Part shown: piece by piece, positions 16,537-26,100 of the stretch
How positions within the stretch are numbered: position 1 is the first letter of the stretch
Layout of the letters: each line of letters starts with the position of its first letter
Source: an uncultured delta proteobacterium
GTDB taxonomy: Bacteria > Desulfobacterota > Desulfobulbia > Desulfobulbales > Desulfocapsaceae
Assembly: GCA_903875445.1 (NCBI GenBank)
Contig: CAIQWD010000060.1
Span: forward strand, 1-32,646
Length of the DNA stretch: 32,646 bases
Reading direction: 5' to 3'
Translations under genes and position numbers: made by a program
The notes under the pieces: generated by a model
The model's input: only the letters and a program-made list of their open reading frames with translations
Databases searched by the model: none
Told to the model about the DNA's origin: nothing

Positions 16537-17031
16537 ATGATTTCTAAAAACCTAGCAGATTATGGAATCTATCCTCGCCGTTCAGTGATAAAACGGGCTG
16601 TCGATGAATCGAAAGATGCAAGCTGCCGCCAGTCGGCAATATCAGTCCTGCTCACTGAAAGAGACGGGATTAAGGAATTTGCGGTTAAAAAGGAAATCAA
16701 GACGTCTGAGGGGATAGCAACAGGTGTTGGCGCCGGAACGGTCGTTGGCGGCGCCCTAGGGTGGCTTATGGGAATTGGCTTTTTAGCAATCCCGGGGATC
16801 GGATCGCTCATTGCGACGATAGATCCGATTATAGTGGCCCTTGCCGGAGCGAGTAGTGGAGGTTTGTTCGGAGGCATAGTCGGTGCATTGATTACCAAGG
16901 CTATTCTTCAACATGAAGCGAACATCTATGAAGGAGGAGACAATAGCCGGTGTGTTCTCATTCCTATCCAAACCGACGAGAAAGAGTGGAAAAATATAAG
17001 CCAAAGGTATACTCGAACAAACAGGGGCTGA
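16537..17031 (+). CDS. Glycine-zipper general-stress-type membrane protein, 3' frameshift
   Basis: A 164-residue protein resembles the general stress protein 17M/YflT-like group: an N-terminal alpha/beta domain (YGIYPRRSVIKRAVDE; SAISVLLTERDGIKEF), then a Gly-rich hydrophobic hairpin (GVGAGTVVGGALGWLMGIG to ASSGGLFGGIVGALI) and a C-terminal strand (VLIPIQTDEKEWKN). The family continues with a helix like AKEILEQTGAEDI. Here the read frame gives YTRTNRG and stops, while the next frame over reads GILEQTGAEPWYF from 17006, ending at 17089. One extra base near 17003-17007 explains this. The gene is thus either a recent mutant or carries a sequence error; the main domains remain. AAAGGG precedes ATG 16537. 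The intact version would overlap the start of the phospholipase-type gene (17076). Confidence 0.7.
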   Translation: MISKNLADYGIYPRRSVIKRAVDESKDASCRQSAISVLLTERDGIKEFAVKKEIKTSEGIATGVGAGTVVGGALGWLMGIGFLAIPGIGSLIATIDPIIVALAGASSGGLFGGIVGALITKAILQHEANIYEGGDNSRCVLIPIQTDEKEWKNISQRYTRTNRG

Positions 17032-17075
17032 ACCATGGTATTTTAGGAATATGGGAATCATCAGAGTGATAGGTT

Positions 17076-18467
17076 ATGACACTCTTTAAAACATTCTTGT
17101 TGTACGTTCTGTTCATATTCGTTTTGAGCTTCGCCTATGGATGCACCTCCTTGCCTAACGTTTCGCAAATGATCGATGAGGTGCCTACGGCTGAGAAACC
17201 ACGACAAATCGTTTCGGCCAAAGGTTTGTTGACTCCGCAAAAAAGCAAGGCCATCATGGAGCGACTGAAGCGATCAGTCAACCCGACGGACATCCTCGAA
17301 CGCCATACTGTCGTAGTTGAATCGGTCACCGAAAGCCGGCTGTCCAAGGGCAACAAAGTGACTTTGCTGGCCGATGGTCAGGCAACCTATGCCGCGATGT
17401 TTGAAGTCATACGGCACGCCAAAGAGCATATCAATCTTGAAACATTTATCCTCGAAGATGATGAGATTGGACGTAAATTTATTGACCTGCTCCTGCAAAA
17501 ACAGGGAGAAGGCGTTCAGGTAAACATCATTTACGATAGCCTCGGAAGTTTTTACACGCCGGAATCCTTTTTCAAACGACTTAGAGATGCAGGAATTCAG
17601 GTGGTCGAATTCAATCCGGTAAATCCCTTCAAGCCGGGCGGAGAATCGTTCCTGATGCACCCGGATCATCGCAAGATTTTAATCGTTGACGGTAAAGTCG
17701 CCATTATCGGCGGCATCAATATCAGTTCGGTATATTCAAGCAAGCTTTCCGGCAGGCAAACAACAAAAAAAGAACCCTTGCCCTGGCGTGACACGGATGT
17801 ACAACTTGAAGGGCCGGCGGTGACCGAGGCGCAAAAGCTCTTTCTCCAAAGCTGGCTAAAGCAGGACGGAACACAGCTCGTCGAACAGGACTACTTACCG
17901 GCTCAAAAAGAATACGGAAACGCCCTGGTACGGGTGGTTGGCAGCACCCCGGGCCCGAACAACAGGATTACTTTTATTGTGTATGTCTCCGCCATCACCT
18001 TTGCCGAGAGTTCTATTCATCTGACAAACGCCTATTTCATCCCTGACGTCCAAATACTTGCGGCTTTCTGTGATGCTGCAAGGCGGGGGGTTGACGTAAA
18101 GATTATTCTTGCCGCAACCAGCGACTCCTCGGTCGCCGTCAATGCCGCGAGGTATAATTATACTGAACTTCTCCAGGCCGGAGTCAAGATATATGAACGT
18201 CGCAACGCCGTACTGCATGCCAAAACCGCGGTAATTGACGGTGTCTGGTCGACAATCGGCTCGACCAACCTGGATTACTGGAGCCTTTTAGGGAGTGATG
18301 AGGTGAATGTAATTGTCTTGGACCGCGATTTTGCGGCAAAAATGGAGGGAATGTTTGCCATGGACCTGGTTGAATCCGACCAGATGCAACTGGAAAAATG
18401 GCAAGAAAGGCCGGTAATGCAAAAAATCACGGAGGCGATAAGCCACATTTTCGTGCAATGGCTATGA
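17076..18467 (+). CDS. Phospholipase D/cardiolipin-synthase-family lipoprotein
   Basis: This 463-residue protein carries two HKD motifs: H198-x-K200 with D205 (MHPDHRKILIVDG) and H381-x-K383 with D388 (LHAKTAVIDG), each followed by a GG or GS turn and an N (GGINIS, GSTNLD). It therefore belongs to the phospholipase D superfamily and most resembles cardiolipin synthases, which join phosphatidylglycerol units or transfer phosphatidyl groups. Unlike ClsA, it has one N-terminal hydrophobic stretch ending FAYGC, with Cys23 as a likely lipid anchor, in place of two membrane helices, so it should sit on the periplasmic face of a membrane. The ribosome site is weak (AGAGTGATAGG). The start lies inside the frameshifted tail of the preceding gene, so coupling between the two is likely. 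The next gene starts 36 bases after its stop. Confidence 0.88.
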   Translation: MTLFKTFLLYVLFIFVLSFAYGCTSLPNVSQMIDEVPTAEKPRQIVSAKGLLTPQKSKAIMERLKRSVNPTDILERHTVVVESVTESRLSKGNKVTLLADGQATYAAMFEVIRHAKEHINLETFILEDDEIGRKFIDLLLQKQGEGVQVNIIYDSLGSFYTPESFFKRLRDAGIQVVEFNPVNPFKPGGESFLMHPDHRKILIVDGKVAIIGGINISSVYSSKLSGRQTTKKEPLPWRDTDVQLEGPAVTEAQKLFLQSWLKQDGTQLVEQDYLPAQKEYGNALVRVVGSTPGPNNRITFIVYVSAITFAESSIHLTNAYFIPDVQILAAFCDAARRGVDVKIILAATSDSSVAVNAARYNYTELLQAGVKIYERRNAVLHAKTAVIDGVWSTIGSTNLDYWSLLGSDEVNVIVLDRDFAAKMEGMFAMDLVESDQMQLEKWQERPVMQKITEAISHIFVQWL

Positions 18468-18502
18468 GGGGCGGACGGTGCACATTTAATAGTTGGATAC
18501 AT

Positions 18503-19420
18503 ATGAAACGGTTCATCACCCATACCTTTCTGGCCCTTGGTGTAGCGGTGATAAGTCTTTTCTCCCAGTATTCTTCGCCGGCGGCTGAGCCGTTGCCGGC
18601 GGGTGGGCAGGTTCTGCTTGCCAAGTATTCTGCTCTCAAAACGGAACTCGAGAATAATCAATTCGGCATACCGCTCTCTTTAGAATCGCGCGAGGACTCG
18701 GACTCCCTGTATGTTGATGTATACGGCATTTATGCCTACCCATTCAACAGTGTCATTGACGCCTTTAAAACACCGGACAATTTGTGTGATATGAGCACGC
18801 TGCTTATGAATGTCAAGGCTGCTACCTTCCAGAAAGTGTCCGAAGAATGGCAGCTGACTCTCTACAACGGCCGCAAATACTACCAGTCTCCCAACGATGC
18901 CTTTAAAATGGATTTCAGTTTTCATGTTACCGCACTGCAACCGGAATACTTCAATATTCAATTGACAGGTAACAATGGACCGCTCGGCATTAAGGATCAG
19001 CGGGCCAACCTTGAAGCAATTCCGCTCGACAAGGCAACGACATTCATTCATTTCCGTTACGATTATAGCTTTGGCCTACTGGTCCGCGCGGCCACGACAA
19101 GCTACTACGCAACGATAGGCAGCGACAAGAAAGGTTTCAGCGTCATTGCAACCGACAAGACTGGAGATCCCGTGTATGTGAATGGCGCAAGAGGATCACT
19201 GGAACGGAATGCCGTCCGGGCGTATTTTGCCATTCAGACATATATGGATGCGCTTGAAATTCCGGACAAGCAGCGATTTGAGAAACGGATAAACGGGTAC
19301 TATGACCTGACATTGCAGTTTAAAAAGCAACTGTATGAGATGGATAAGGGTGAATACCTTGCCATCAAGAGGAGGGAGCATACCAATCAGCTCATGTTGC
19401 AGAAAAATCTAGTGAACTAA
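18503..19420 (+). CDS. Exported protein of unknown function
   Basis: I do not recognise this protein. From ATG 18503 it has 305 residues; a longer frame from 18398 would overlap the phospholipase-type gene and hide the signal peptide, so the shorter start is better. Residues 1-28 look like a cleavable signal (MKRFITHTFLALGVAVISL, ending SSPAA). The mature part is mixed alpha/beta with aromatic-rich strands (YGIYAYPFNSVIDAF; TFIHFRYDYSFGLLV) and an alternating polar C-terminus that looks helical (KQRFEKRINGYYDLTLQFKK). The alternation and the YPF...DAF start recall lipid-binding START-like folds, but this is only an impression. It lies 36 bases after the phospholipase-type gene on the same strand, so a shared role at the membrane is reasonable. 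Confidence 0.75.
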   Translation: MKRFITHTFLALGVAVISLFSQYSSPAAEPLPAGGQVLLAKYSALKTELENNQFGIPLSLESREDSDSLYVDVYGIYAYPFNSVIDAFKTPDNLCDMSTLLMNVKAATFQKVSEEWQLTLYNGRKYYQSPNDAFKMDFSFHVTALQPEYFNIQLTGNNGPLGIKDQRANLEAIPLDKATTFIHFRYDYSFGLLVRAATTSYYATIGSDKKGFSVIATDKTGDPVYVNGARGSLERNAVRAYFAIQTYMDALEIPDKQRFEKRINGYYDLTLQFKKQLYEMDKGEYLAIKRREHTNQLMLQKNLVN

Positions 19421-19424
19421 ATTA

Positions 19425-19445
19425 AGGCCAATCAAGCCCTGGCCT
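19425..19445. terminator. Weak hairpin between convergent genes
   Basis: AGGCC (19425-19429) and GGCCT (19441-19445) pair around an 11-base loop, just after the stop at 19420 and 83 bases from the end of the minus-strand operon. Flanking TTA/TAA can extend the stem with a bulge. No long T run. It is placed where a shared terminator would be expected. Confidence 0.3.
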
Positions 19446-19527
19446 AATATTATATGAGGTGGTTGATATCGGTATTTCTCAGCAGTTTGACCCGGCAAGT
19501 TATGCTTTTGGCTGTGTTACCTGTTGT

Positions 19528-21519
19528 TCATGTACCTCTCAATGAATCCCGGACTTTGATACCCAGGCCCTTAAAGGAGAATGGTTTCTGGATGAAGTTC
19601 ACGCCTTCATCCAATACGCCTCGGTGTGCAATCACGGTGGCTGTATATCCGGACATGAAGAGAATTTTCATGTCCGGATATAGGGCCTGCAACCTCTCCG
19701 CCAGGTCGCGGCCATTCATTTCAGGCATGACTACGTCGGTGATGAGAAGTCGTATCTGGCCGGCATGTGCTTTAGCCAGGTCGATGGCCTCACTCGGTGC
19801 GCCTGCAGCCAGTACCCGGTAGCCTAAATCTTCCAGCATTTTTTTGTCCATCTTCAGGAGCAAAGGCTCATCCTCCACCACCAGCACTGTTTCGCCACGA
19901 CTAAGAGGAATTTCTTCAATATCTTCCGGCTGCACCTCAATTGTTTGGCCGGCGTACCACGGCAGGTAGATTTTAAAGGTCGTTCCATTTCCCGGTTCGC
20001 TGTAGACATTGATGAATCCGTTGTTCTGCTTGACTATACCATGGACGGTAGAGAGCCCAAGACCAGTCCCCTTGCCCATCCCCTTGGTTGTGAAAAATGG
20101 TTCAAAAATATGGCCAAGAGTCTCTTTATCCATGCCGCAGCCATCGTCACTGACAGTGAGCAGTGCATACTCTCCCGGCTCAAAGCCAATATTATGAATG
20201 CAGTAGGTTTCATCGATAATGACGTTTTTTGTTTCGATAATAACCCTGCCGACGTCAGTGATGGCATCTCTGGCGTTGACGCAAAGATTAGCAAGAAGCT
20301 GATCGATTTGGGCGGGATCCATCTTGATCGGGTACAGGCCAACCTCAGGCTGCCAGGCCAGGGTTATGTCCTCGCCGATAAGGCGCTGAAGCATCTTCAG
20401 CATGCTCTGCACGTTCTGGTTCAGGTTAAGCACCACGGGATTGATTACTTGTTTGCGGGCAAATGCCAGCAGTTGTCTGGTAATTTCTGTGGAACGAATT
20501 GCTGCTTTGTATATTTCCTCAAGGTCGGCATGCAGCGACTCAGTACGATCCACCTTGCCTAGGGCCAGTTCTGTATAACCGAGGATTACGCTGAGCATAT
20601 TATTGTAATCGTGGGCCACACCGCCGGCCAAAAGGCCCACCGCTTCCATTTTCTGAGCCTGTTGAAGCTGGGCCGTCAGATGGAGATGCTCGGTTATATC
20701 ACGTTGGACAGCCACGTAATTAACGATCCGACCCGAAGAGTCACGAATCGGAGATATTGTTGTCTCTTCGCTATAGAGGTTTCCGTCCTTGCGTTTGTTG
20801 ACCATAATGCCCGCCCAGATTCTGCCGTCGGAGATAGTGTCCCAAAGATTCCGATAGAAAGATTCATCCAGCCTGCCGCTCTGGAGGATACGCGGATTCA
20901 GGCCGACGACTTCCACGGAAGTGTAACCGGTGGTCCGCTCGAAAGCCGGGTTGACGTACTGAATTGTCCCCTGGGCATCGGTCATGACAATGGCGTCTCC
21001 AACTTGCTCGATAGCCGCCATCAAACGCTTACGCTCTGCGTCTGCCTTCTTGCGCCCGGTGATGTCGCGGATGTTGCACTGGATGACCTTGCTGTAGTCG
21101 ACGACATACACATTGCTGACAAACTCTACAGCAATAGGTCGCCCGTCAAGAGTTTCCAACGGTAAATCATCATAGCGAATGTATTCATTGTGCTGCAGGG
21201 TCTTGAAAGCCTCCCGGGATGCGGCAATATCCTTGAACACACCGAGTTCCCAGATATATTGCCCGCATATCGCATCATATGCGTATCCGAGTAACTGCAG
21301 GAGAAATGGATTGACATCAACTACCTTGCCGGTATCTGCATCAAGGATGAGAATACCGTCCTTGGCAGATTCAAAGAGTCGTCGGTAGCGCTTCTCGGAA
21401 TCCTGCAGCGCGCTCACGGCCCTCTCTTTTTCAAGATGGCTTTCTTCGAGCAGGGCAATTTCCCTTTTCAGTTCGCTGATGGTAAGCAGATGCCGGTTTT
21501 CGTCATTTGTTTCAGACAT
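19528..21519 (-). CDS. PAS-PAS sensor histidine kinase with C-terminal receiver
   Basis: From ATG 21519 this is a 663-residue soluble hybrid kinase with no membrane segments. It has an N-terminal coiled coil (about 15-40), PAS1 (about 45-160), PAS2 (about 165-280), a HisKA region [17 protein letters not shown] with His303, an ATPase domain with [28 protein letters not shown], and a receiver with VVEDE and phospho-acceptor Asp595 ([13 protein letters not shown]). The HDYNN type of H-box is common in PAS-rich kinases of this bacterial group. An upstream TTG (21537) is possible, but GAGG eight bases before ATG 21519 favours the shorter start. It begins 23 bases after the activator's stop and is the last gene of the minus-strand signalling operon. 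Confidence 0.92.
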   Translation of the reverse strand: MSETNDENRHLLTISELKREIALLEESHLEKERAVSALQDSEKRYRRLFESAKDGILILDADTGKVVDVNPFLLQLLGYAYDAICGQYIWELGVFKDIAASREAFKTLQHNEYIRYDDLPLETLDGRPIAVEFVSNVYVVDYSKVIQCNIRDITGRKKADAERKRLMAAIEQVGDAIVMTDAQGTIQYVNPAFERTTGYTSVEVVGLNPRILQSGRLDESFYRNLWDTISDGRIWAGIMVNKRKDGNLYSEETTISPIRDSSGRIVNYVAVQRDITEHLHLTAQLQQAQKMEAVGLLAGGVAHDYNNMLSVILGYTELALGKVDRTESLHADLEEIYKAAIRSTEITRQLLAFARKQVINPVVLNLNQNVQSMLKMLQRLIGEDITLAWQPEVGLYPIKMDPAQIDQLLANLCVNARDAITDVGRVIIETKNVIIDETYCIHNIGFEPGEYALLTVSDDGCGMDKETLGHIFEPFFTTKGMGKGTGLGLSTVHGIVKQNNGFINVYSEPGNGTTFKIYLPWYAGQTIEVQPEDIEEIPLSRGETVLVVEDEPLLLKMDKKMLEDLGYRVLAAGAPSEAIDLAKAHAGQIRLLITDVVMPEMNGRDLAERLQALYPDMKILFMSGYTATVIAHRGVLDEGVNFIQKPFSFKGLGIKVRDSLRGT

Positions 21520-21542
21520 AGTTTTTTCCTCTTTCAAGGCAT

Positions 21543-23066
21543 CTACGGTTTTTCGATACTGAGTTTACTCATGCGGGCCCGCAGGGTGCTGCGGTCGAGA
21601 CCAAGAATTTCCGAAGCACTGTCTTTGCCGCTCACTTTCCAGTTGGTCTGTTCCAGCACCTGAAAAATATAGTCCCGCTCAACTGCTTCCATGGTCTTTG
21701 AGGCTGTTGCCGATACATCCTTCACCGACTTTGCAAGTTCATCGGCGAGGCGCAGCTTGGGACCGGGCGAGTTGATTACCGCCCGTTCCAGGACATTTTC
21801 CAGTTCCCGGATATTCCCCGGCCAGTTATAGGTTTGCAGGGTAGTCATGACCACTTCGGGTATGATTTCAATTGCTTTACCCAGCCGCTTGCCGATCTTT
21901 TTAACATAAAAATCAACAAGAAGGGGAATATCCTCGGTGCGATCCCGAAGTGGTGGAATGATAATCGGAAAAATATTCAAGCGATACCAGAGGTCTTCAC
22001 GGAAACGGCCATTACGCACCTCCTCTTCAAGATTACGATTGGTAGCGGCAATGATCCGTACATCGACCTTGATGGTGTGCGAACTGCCCACCCGTTCAAA
22101 TTCACCTTCCTGGAGAACTCGCAGCAGCTTTGCCTGGAGTTCGAGCGGCAATTCGCCGATTTCATCAAGAAAAAGGGTCGCACCGTCGGCAATTTCAAAG
22201 CGACCGAGATGCTTCGCGAGAGAACCGGTGAAAGAGCCTTTCTCGTGCCCGAACAATTCACTTTCGATGAGGTTTGCCGGCAAGGTGGCGCAGTTTACTT
22301 TAACCAGTGCCCGATTTTTACGCAGGCTCAAGCCGTGAATAGCTCGGGCAATCAACTCCTTGCCGGTTCCCGTTCCACCATGAATCAGAACGGTGGTATT
22401 GCTGTTGGCAATTTGCCGCACTTTATGGAGCACATGTTTCAGCGCGTCGCTTTGACCGATAATATTCTCGTGGTTATTTTCCAGCTTGATTTCTTCCTGC
22501 AAATACGCCCTTTCTCCCTCCAGTTGCTCTTTTAACCGGAGTATTTCGGCAAGGGAGGCTTCGGCTCTTTGTCTTCCTTTTTCCGCCTCTTCTTTGGCGA
22601 TCACAAGTTCGGCCGTGCGCTTGCCCACCTCAAGTTCAAGAAAGGTGTTGTGGTTTCGCAGGGTGTCGGCCATGACCTTCAGTGCCAGATTATTCTTCAC
22701 GCGGGCCATGACGAGCGGTGGACTGATCGGCTTGGTGATGTAGTCGACCGCACCGAGTTCCAGCCCTTTCTTCTCGTCCTCTATTTCCGATTTGGCGGTG
22801 AGAAAGATGATTGGGATGTCCTTTGTTTCCGGATCGTCCTTCAGTTGCCTGCACACCTCGAAGCCGTCCAGGCCCGGCATCATGATGTCGAGGAGGATGA
22901 GGTTGGGGGGCGTCTCTGAGCCGGCGATCTTTAGAGCCTTCTCGCCACTGTTGGCAATTTTTACCTTGTAGTCGTCCTTGAGAAGGCCGCTCATCAAGGC
23001 CAGGTTTTCCGGTGTGTCGTCGACCACCAGTATTGTGGCCTTTTCGCTGCAATCGAGTTGGTTCAT
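21543..23066 (-). CDS. Receiver - sigma-54 activator response regulator
   Basis: This 507-residue NtrC-class regulator is the likely output of the local phosphorelay. The receiver (about 8-125) has acidic D16-D17, phospho-acceptor Asp60 (LILLDIMMPG), Thr90 and Lys112. A coiled linker (about 140-195) joins the AAA+ domain, which has the Walker A variant GGTGTGKE (230-237, normally GETGTGKE), the loop GSFTGS (277-282, normally GAFTGA), LFLDEIGE and WPGNIRELENVLERA. The Fis-type helix-turn-helix at the C-terminus reads SASEILGLDRSTLRARM. TAGGAG lies eight bases before ATG 23066. It is closely similar to the 186-1517 activator from the linker onward (ERAYLQEEIKLENNHE shared), so the two probably recognise similar DNA. 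Candidate targets are the sigma-54-like promoters at 1761 and 16049. Confidence 0.93.
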   Translation of the reverse strand: MNQLDCSEKATILVVDDTPENLALMSGLLKDDYKVKIANSGEKALKIAGSETPPNLILLDIMMPGLDGFEVCRQLKDDPETKDIPIIFLTAKSEIEDEKKGLELGAVDYITKPISPPLVMARVKNNLALKVMADTLRNHNTFLELEVGKRTAELVIAKEEAEKGRQRAEASLAEILRLKEQLEGERAYLQEEIKLENNHENIIGQSDALKHVLHKVRQIANSNTTVLIHGGTGTGKELIARAIHGLSLRKNRALVKVNCATLPANLIESELFGHEKGSFTGSLAKHLGRFEIADGATLFLDEIGELPLELQAKLLRVLQEGEFERVGSSHTIKVDVRIIAATNRNLEEEVRNGRFREDLWYRLNIFPIIIPPLRDRTEDIPLLVDFYVKKIGKRLGKAIEIIPEVVMTTLQTYNWPGNIRELENVLERAVINSPGPKLRLADELAKSVKDVSATASKTMEAVERDYIFQVLEQTNWKVSGKDSASEILGLDRSTLRARMSKLSIEKP

Positions 23067-23100
23067 GTTGCTTGCTCCTATTAGGCCCTTAGAAAAATTA

Positions 23101-23164
23101 TTTACATGCTTTTTGTAAAGAATTTTTCGTAAAGGGACTTATACCCGGCAAGGGTATCGTAAAG
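23101..23164. promoter_or_regulatory. Cluster of TGTAAAG-like repeats upstream of the response regulator
   Basis: TTTACA (23101-23106) and TGTAAA (23114-23119) form an inverted repeat with a 7-base spacer. CGTAAAG recurs at 23128-23134 and 23158-23164. A short hairpin, ATACCC with GGGTAT, lies at 23141-23157. Such repeated half-sites in the 115-base gap before the regulator could be an operator. No clear promoter boxes were found here. Confidence 0.3.
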
Positions 23165-23183
23165 AATCCCGTTCATCGGGATT
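23165..23183 (-). terminator. Hairpin at the end of the hybrid kinase gene
   Basis: AATCCCG (23165-23171) and CGGGATT (23177-23183) pair perfectly around five bases, overlapping the kinase stop. On the minus strand only CTTT follows, so it may attenuate or stabilise the message and not end it. Confidence 0.35.
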
Positions 23184-26100
23184 AGGCCGATGTTTCGGTG
23201 GCGGTCGCGAGTGCTGCCAGCGCGGTATCGAAGTCGAATCTTCGGATACTCTCGTCGATCAGGCGATAATGCTTGGGAAAGGCGGCGCTCAGCAGGATCG
23301 CATGGGTCTCCAGCACATCAACCGCCTCTGCGTCATCGTCGGCCAGCATTGCCGTAAGCTTGGCACAGACAGCCCGCAGTTGTTCCGGGATGATCGTGTT
23401 AATCGTCGGACATTCCTTTGGCAACTGCTGTTCCAGTTGGCTGAGAAGATGTGCCAGCGGCATTTTTAATTCCTCTAACCGAGCATCAATTTCCTCTCGC
23501 GGACGGCCGTTCTTGATCGCTGCCTCGAGCCTTTCCGCCAACCCTTGCAAGTTGGTGGCGCCGATGGTGCCGGAAACACCTTTGAGGGTGTGGGCGAGCC
23601 GTCCTGCCGTGCTCAAGAGGTTGCCATCCAGCGCCATAAGAATTTCCGCCATGGTGTCTTTTTGCCCGGCGACGAACTTGCGCAATATCGAGAGATAAAG
23701 CCGTTTTTTGCCAAGCATACGGCTGAGACCGATGACCGTGTCAAGATCATCAATGCCTGAGGGTAGAATGACATCCGGCACTTTATGCGGCTGCGCCTCA
23801 GGGGCTATGGCCATCCTGTCGTGTGGCGAAATCCATTTCAGCAGCGCCTGCCATAATTTTTCCGGTTCGATTGGTTTGGCCACATGATCGTTCATGCCCG
23901 CAGCGAGACACAGGTCACGATCGTTCTGGGTGACATTGGCGGTCATCGCCACCACAGGAAGATTCTTGAAACGCGGGTCCCTGCGAATCTCCCGCACTGC
24001 GGTCTGGCCATCCATCACCGGCATCTGCATGTCCATCAAGACGATGTCGTAATCGACGGCCCGGATTTTTTCCAGGGCAATCTTGCCGTTTTTTGCCAGA
24101 TCGACAAGGAAACCGGCATCGCACAGCAGTTCGGTCGCTACTTCCTGATTGAGATCGTTGTCTTCCACCAGGAGGATACGCGAGCCCTTGATGGTGTCGA
24201 GGAGTTCATAGGAGTCGGTCGAGGCATCGCAAGCGACCGGCAAGCCATCGACAGCACCGCCAAGAATACGGACAACGTTATCGAAGAGCACTGATCCATT
24301 AACCGGCTTGATCAACACATTTTCGATGCCTGCGTCTTCTGCGCCTTGTATTACTTCCTCGCGGCCATAAGCGGTTACCATTATTATATGCGGCATGTGA
24401 CCGAGGGGCAGCTTGCTGATCTGCCTGGCAGTCTCGTTGCCATCCATGCCCGGCATCTGCCAGTCGAGAAAAACGATTTCATAGGGTTTGCCCTGCTTCT
24501 CGGCACGCTCCACGGCACTCAAAGCCTCCTTCCCCGATTCGGCCTGATCGACAGAGAAACTCATGTTGTGGAGCATCTCGCCCAGCACCTGGCTGGCGCT
24601 TTCGTTGTCGTCTACCACCAGCACACGTTTACCATGCAGGTCGGCAGAAATGGTCAAGTTGCGCTGCTCGCCCAAGCCCTTGCCTAGGCGTGCCGTGAAC
24701 CAGAAGGTGCTTCCCTTGCCGGGTTCGCTCTCCACGCCGACTTCTCCACCCATAAGTTCAGTCAGTTTCTTGGAAATGGCCAGGCCGAGGCCGGTACCGC
24801 CAAATTCACGGGTGGTCGAGGTGTCGGCCTGGGAAAATCTCTGGAACAACCGGCCCACCTGCTCCTCAGTGAGACCGCTGCCGGTATCGCGTACAGCGCA
24901 GTAGATCAAAACGTCCTCGTCGGTCTGCTCTCTCAGGCGAATGACGATGTCGATCTCGCCATGGTCGGTGAAGGTGACGGCGTTGTTGGTGTAATTGATA
25001 AGAATCTGCCCGAGCCGCAACGGGTCACCGATCAGTTTGTCCGGCACGTTCTTATCGACATCGAAAATCAGTTCCAGCCCTTTGGCGGAGGCCTTTTCGG
25101 CAATGAGATTGGCGACATTGTCGAGCACCTTCTCCAGTTCGAACTCGGTGTGTTCGATGGTCAGCTGGCCTTCCTCGATCTTTGAAAAATCGAGAATGTC
25201 GTTGATGATGCTCAGCAGATGTCGGCTGGAAACCTTGATTTTCTGGATGTAGTCACGCTGGCGGGGCGTCAGTTCGGTCTTCAGTGCCAGGTGCGACATG
25301 CCGACGATGGCGTTCATCGGCGTACGGATCTCATGGCTCATATTTGAGAGGAAATCCGATTTGGCGAGGTTGGCATTTTCTGCTGCGGCCTTGGCCTTCT
25401 CCAGTTCGGTGGTTTTTTCCTCCAGCACCTGATCCATGATTTTTCGCTCGGTGACGTCACGGGCAGCGGTAAACACACCTTGCAGAATCCGGTCTCGATC
25501 ATAGAAGGTGGTGGCATTCAGGGACACCACAGTTTCTCTGCCGTCCCTGGTGCGGGCGGTGAGTTCATAGTTGGTGACCTTTTTTTCACTGAGCACGAGT
25601 TTGATGCCGGCCTCGGCCCGTTCCGGATCAGTGAAATATTTTTTTAAAGGTGCGCCGATCAGTTCATCGCGCGTGCAATCGGTTAGCGCCTCCGTCTGTT
25701 TATTGACGTCGGTGATGATTCCGAATGGATCGGTGGTCATCAGCGCATCAATGTTCGATTCGAACAGGGAACGGGTGTAGAACTGATGGTCGCGCAGGCG
25801 TTGACTGAGCTTCTGCTGCTCGGCCTCGATCTCCTTACGTGCCGTATTATCGGTGCCGATCAGCAGATAGCCGATAATGGCGTTTTCTTCGTCGCGCAAA
25901 GCCGTGACCGACACGACTGCCGGGAAGCGGCTGCCATCCTTGCGGATATAGGTCAGCTCGTAGATGTCTTCGATGCCGCGCGAAGCCTTGAAGACCAAGG
26001 CTTCAAAGCCCGGTGTAATCGAGGTTCCAAGTTCGAGGCTGAGGGCTTGGGCGCGGGTGATCAGCTCTTGCGGATCGGAGATATCGGCCGGCGTGATGAT

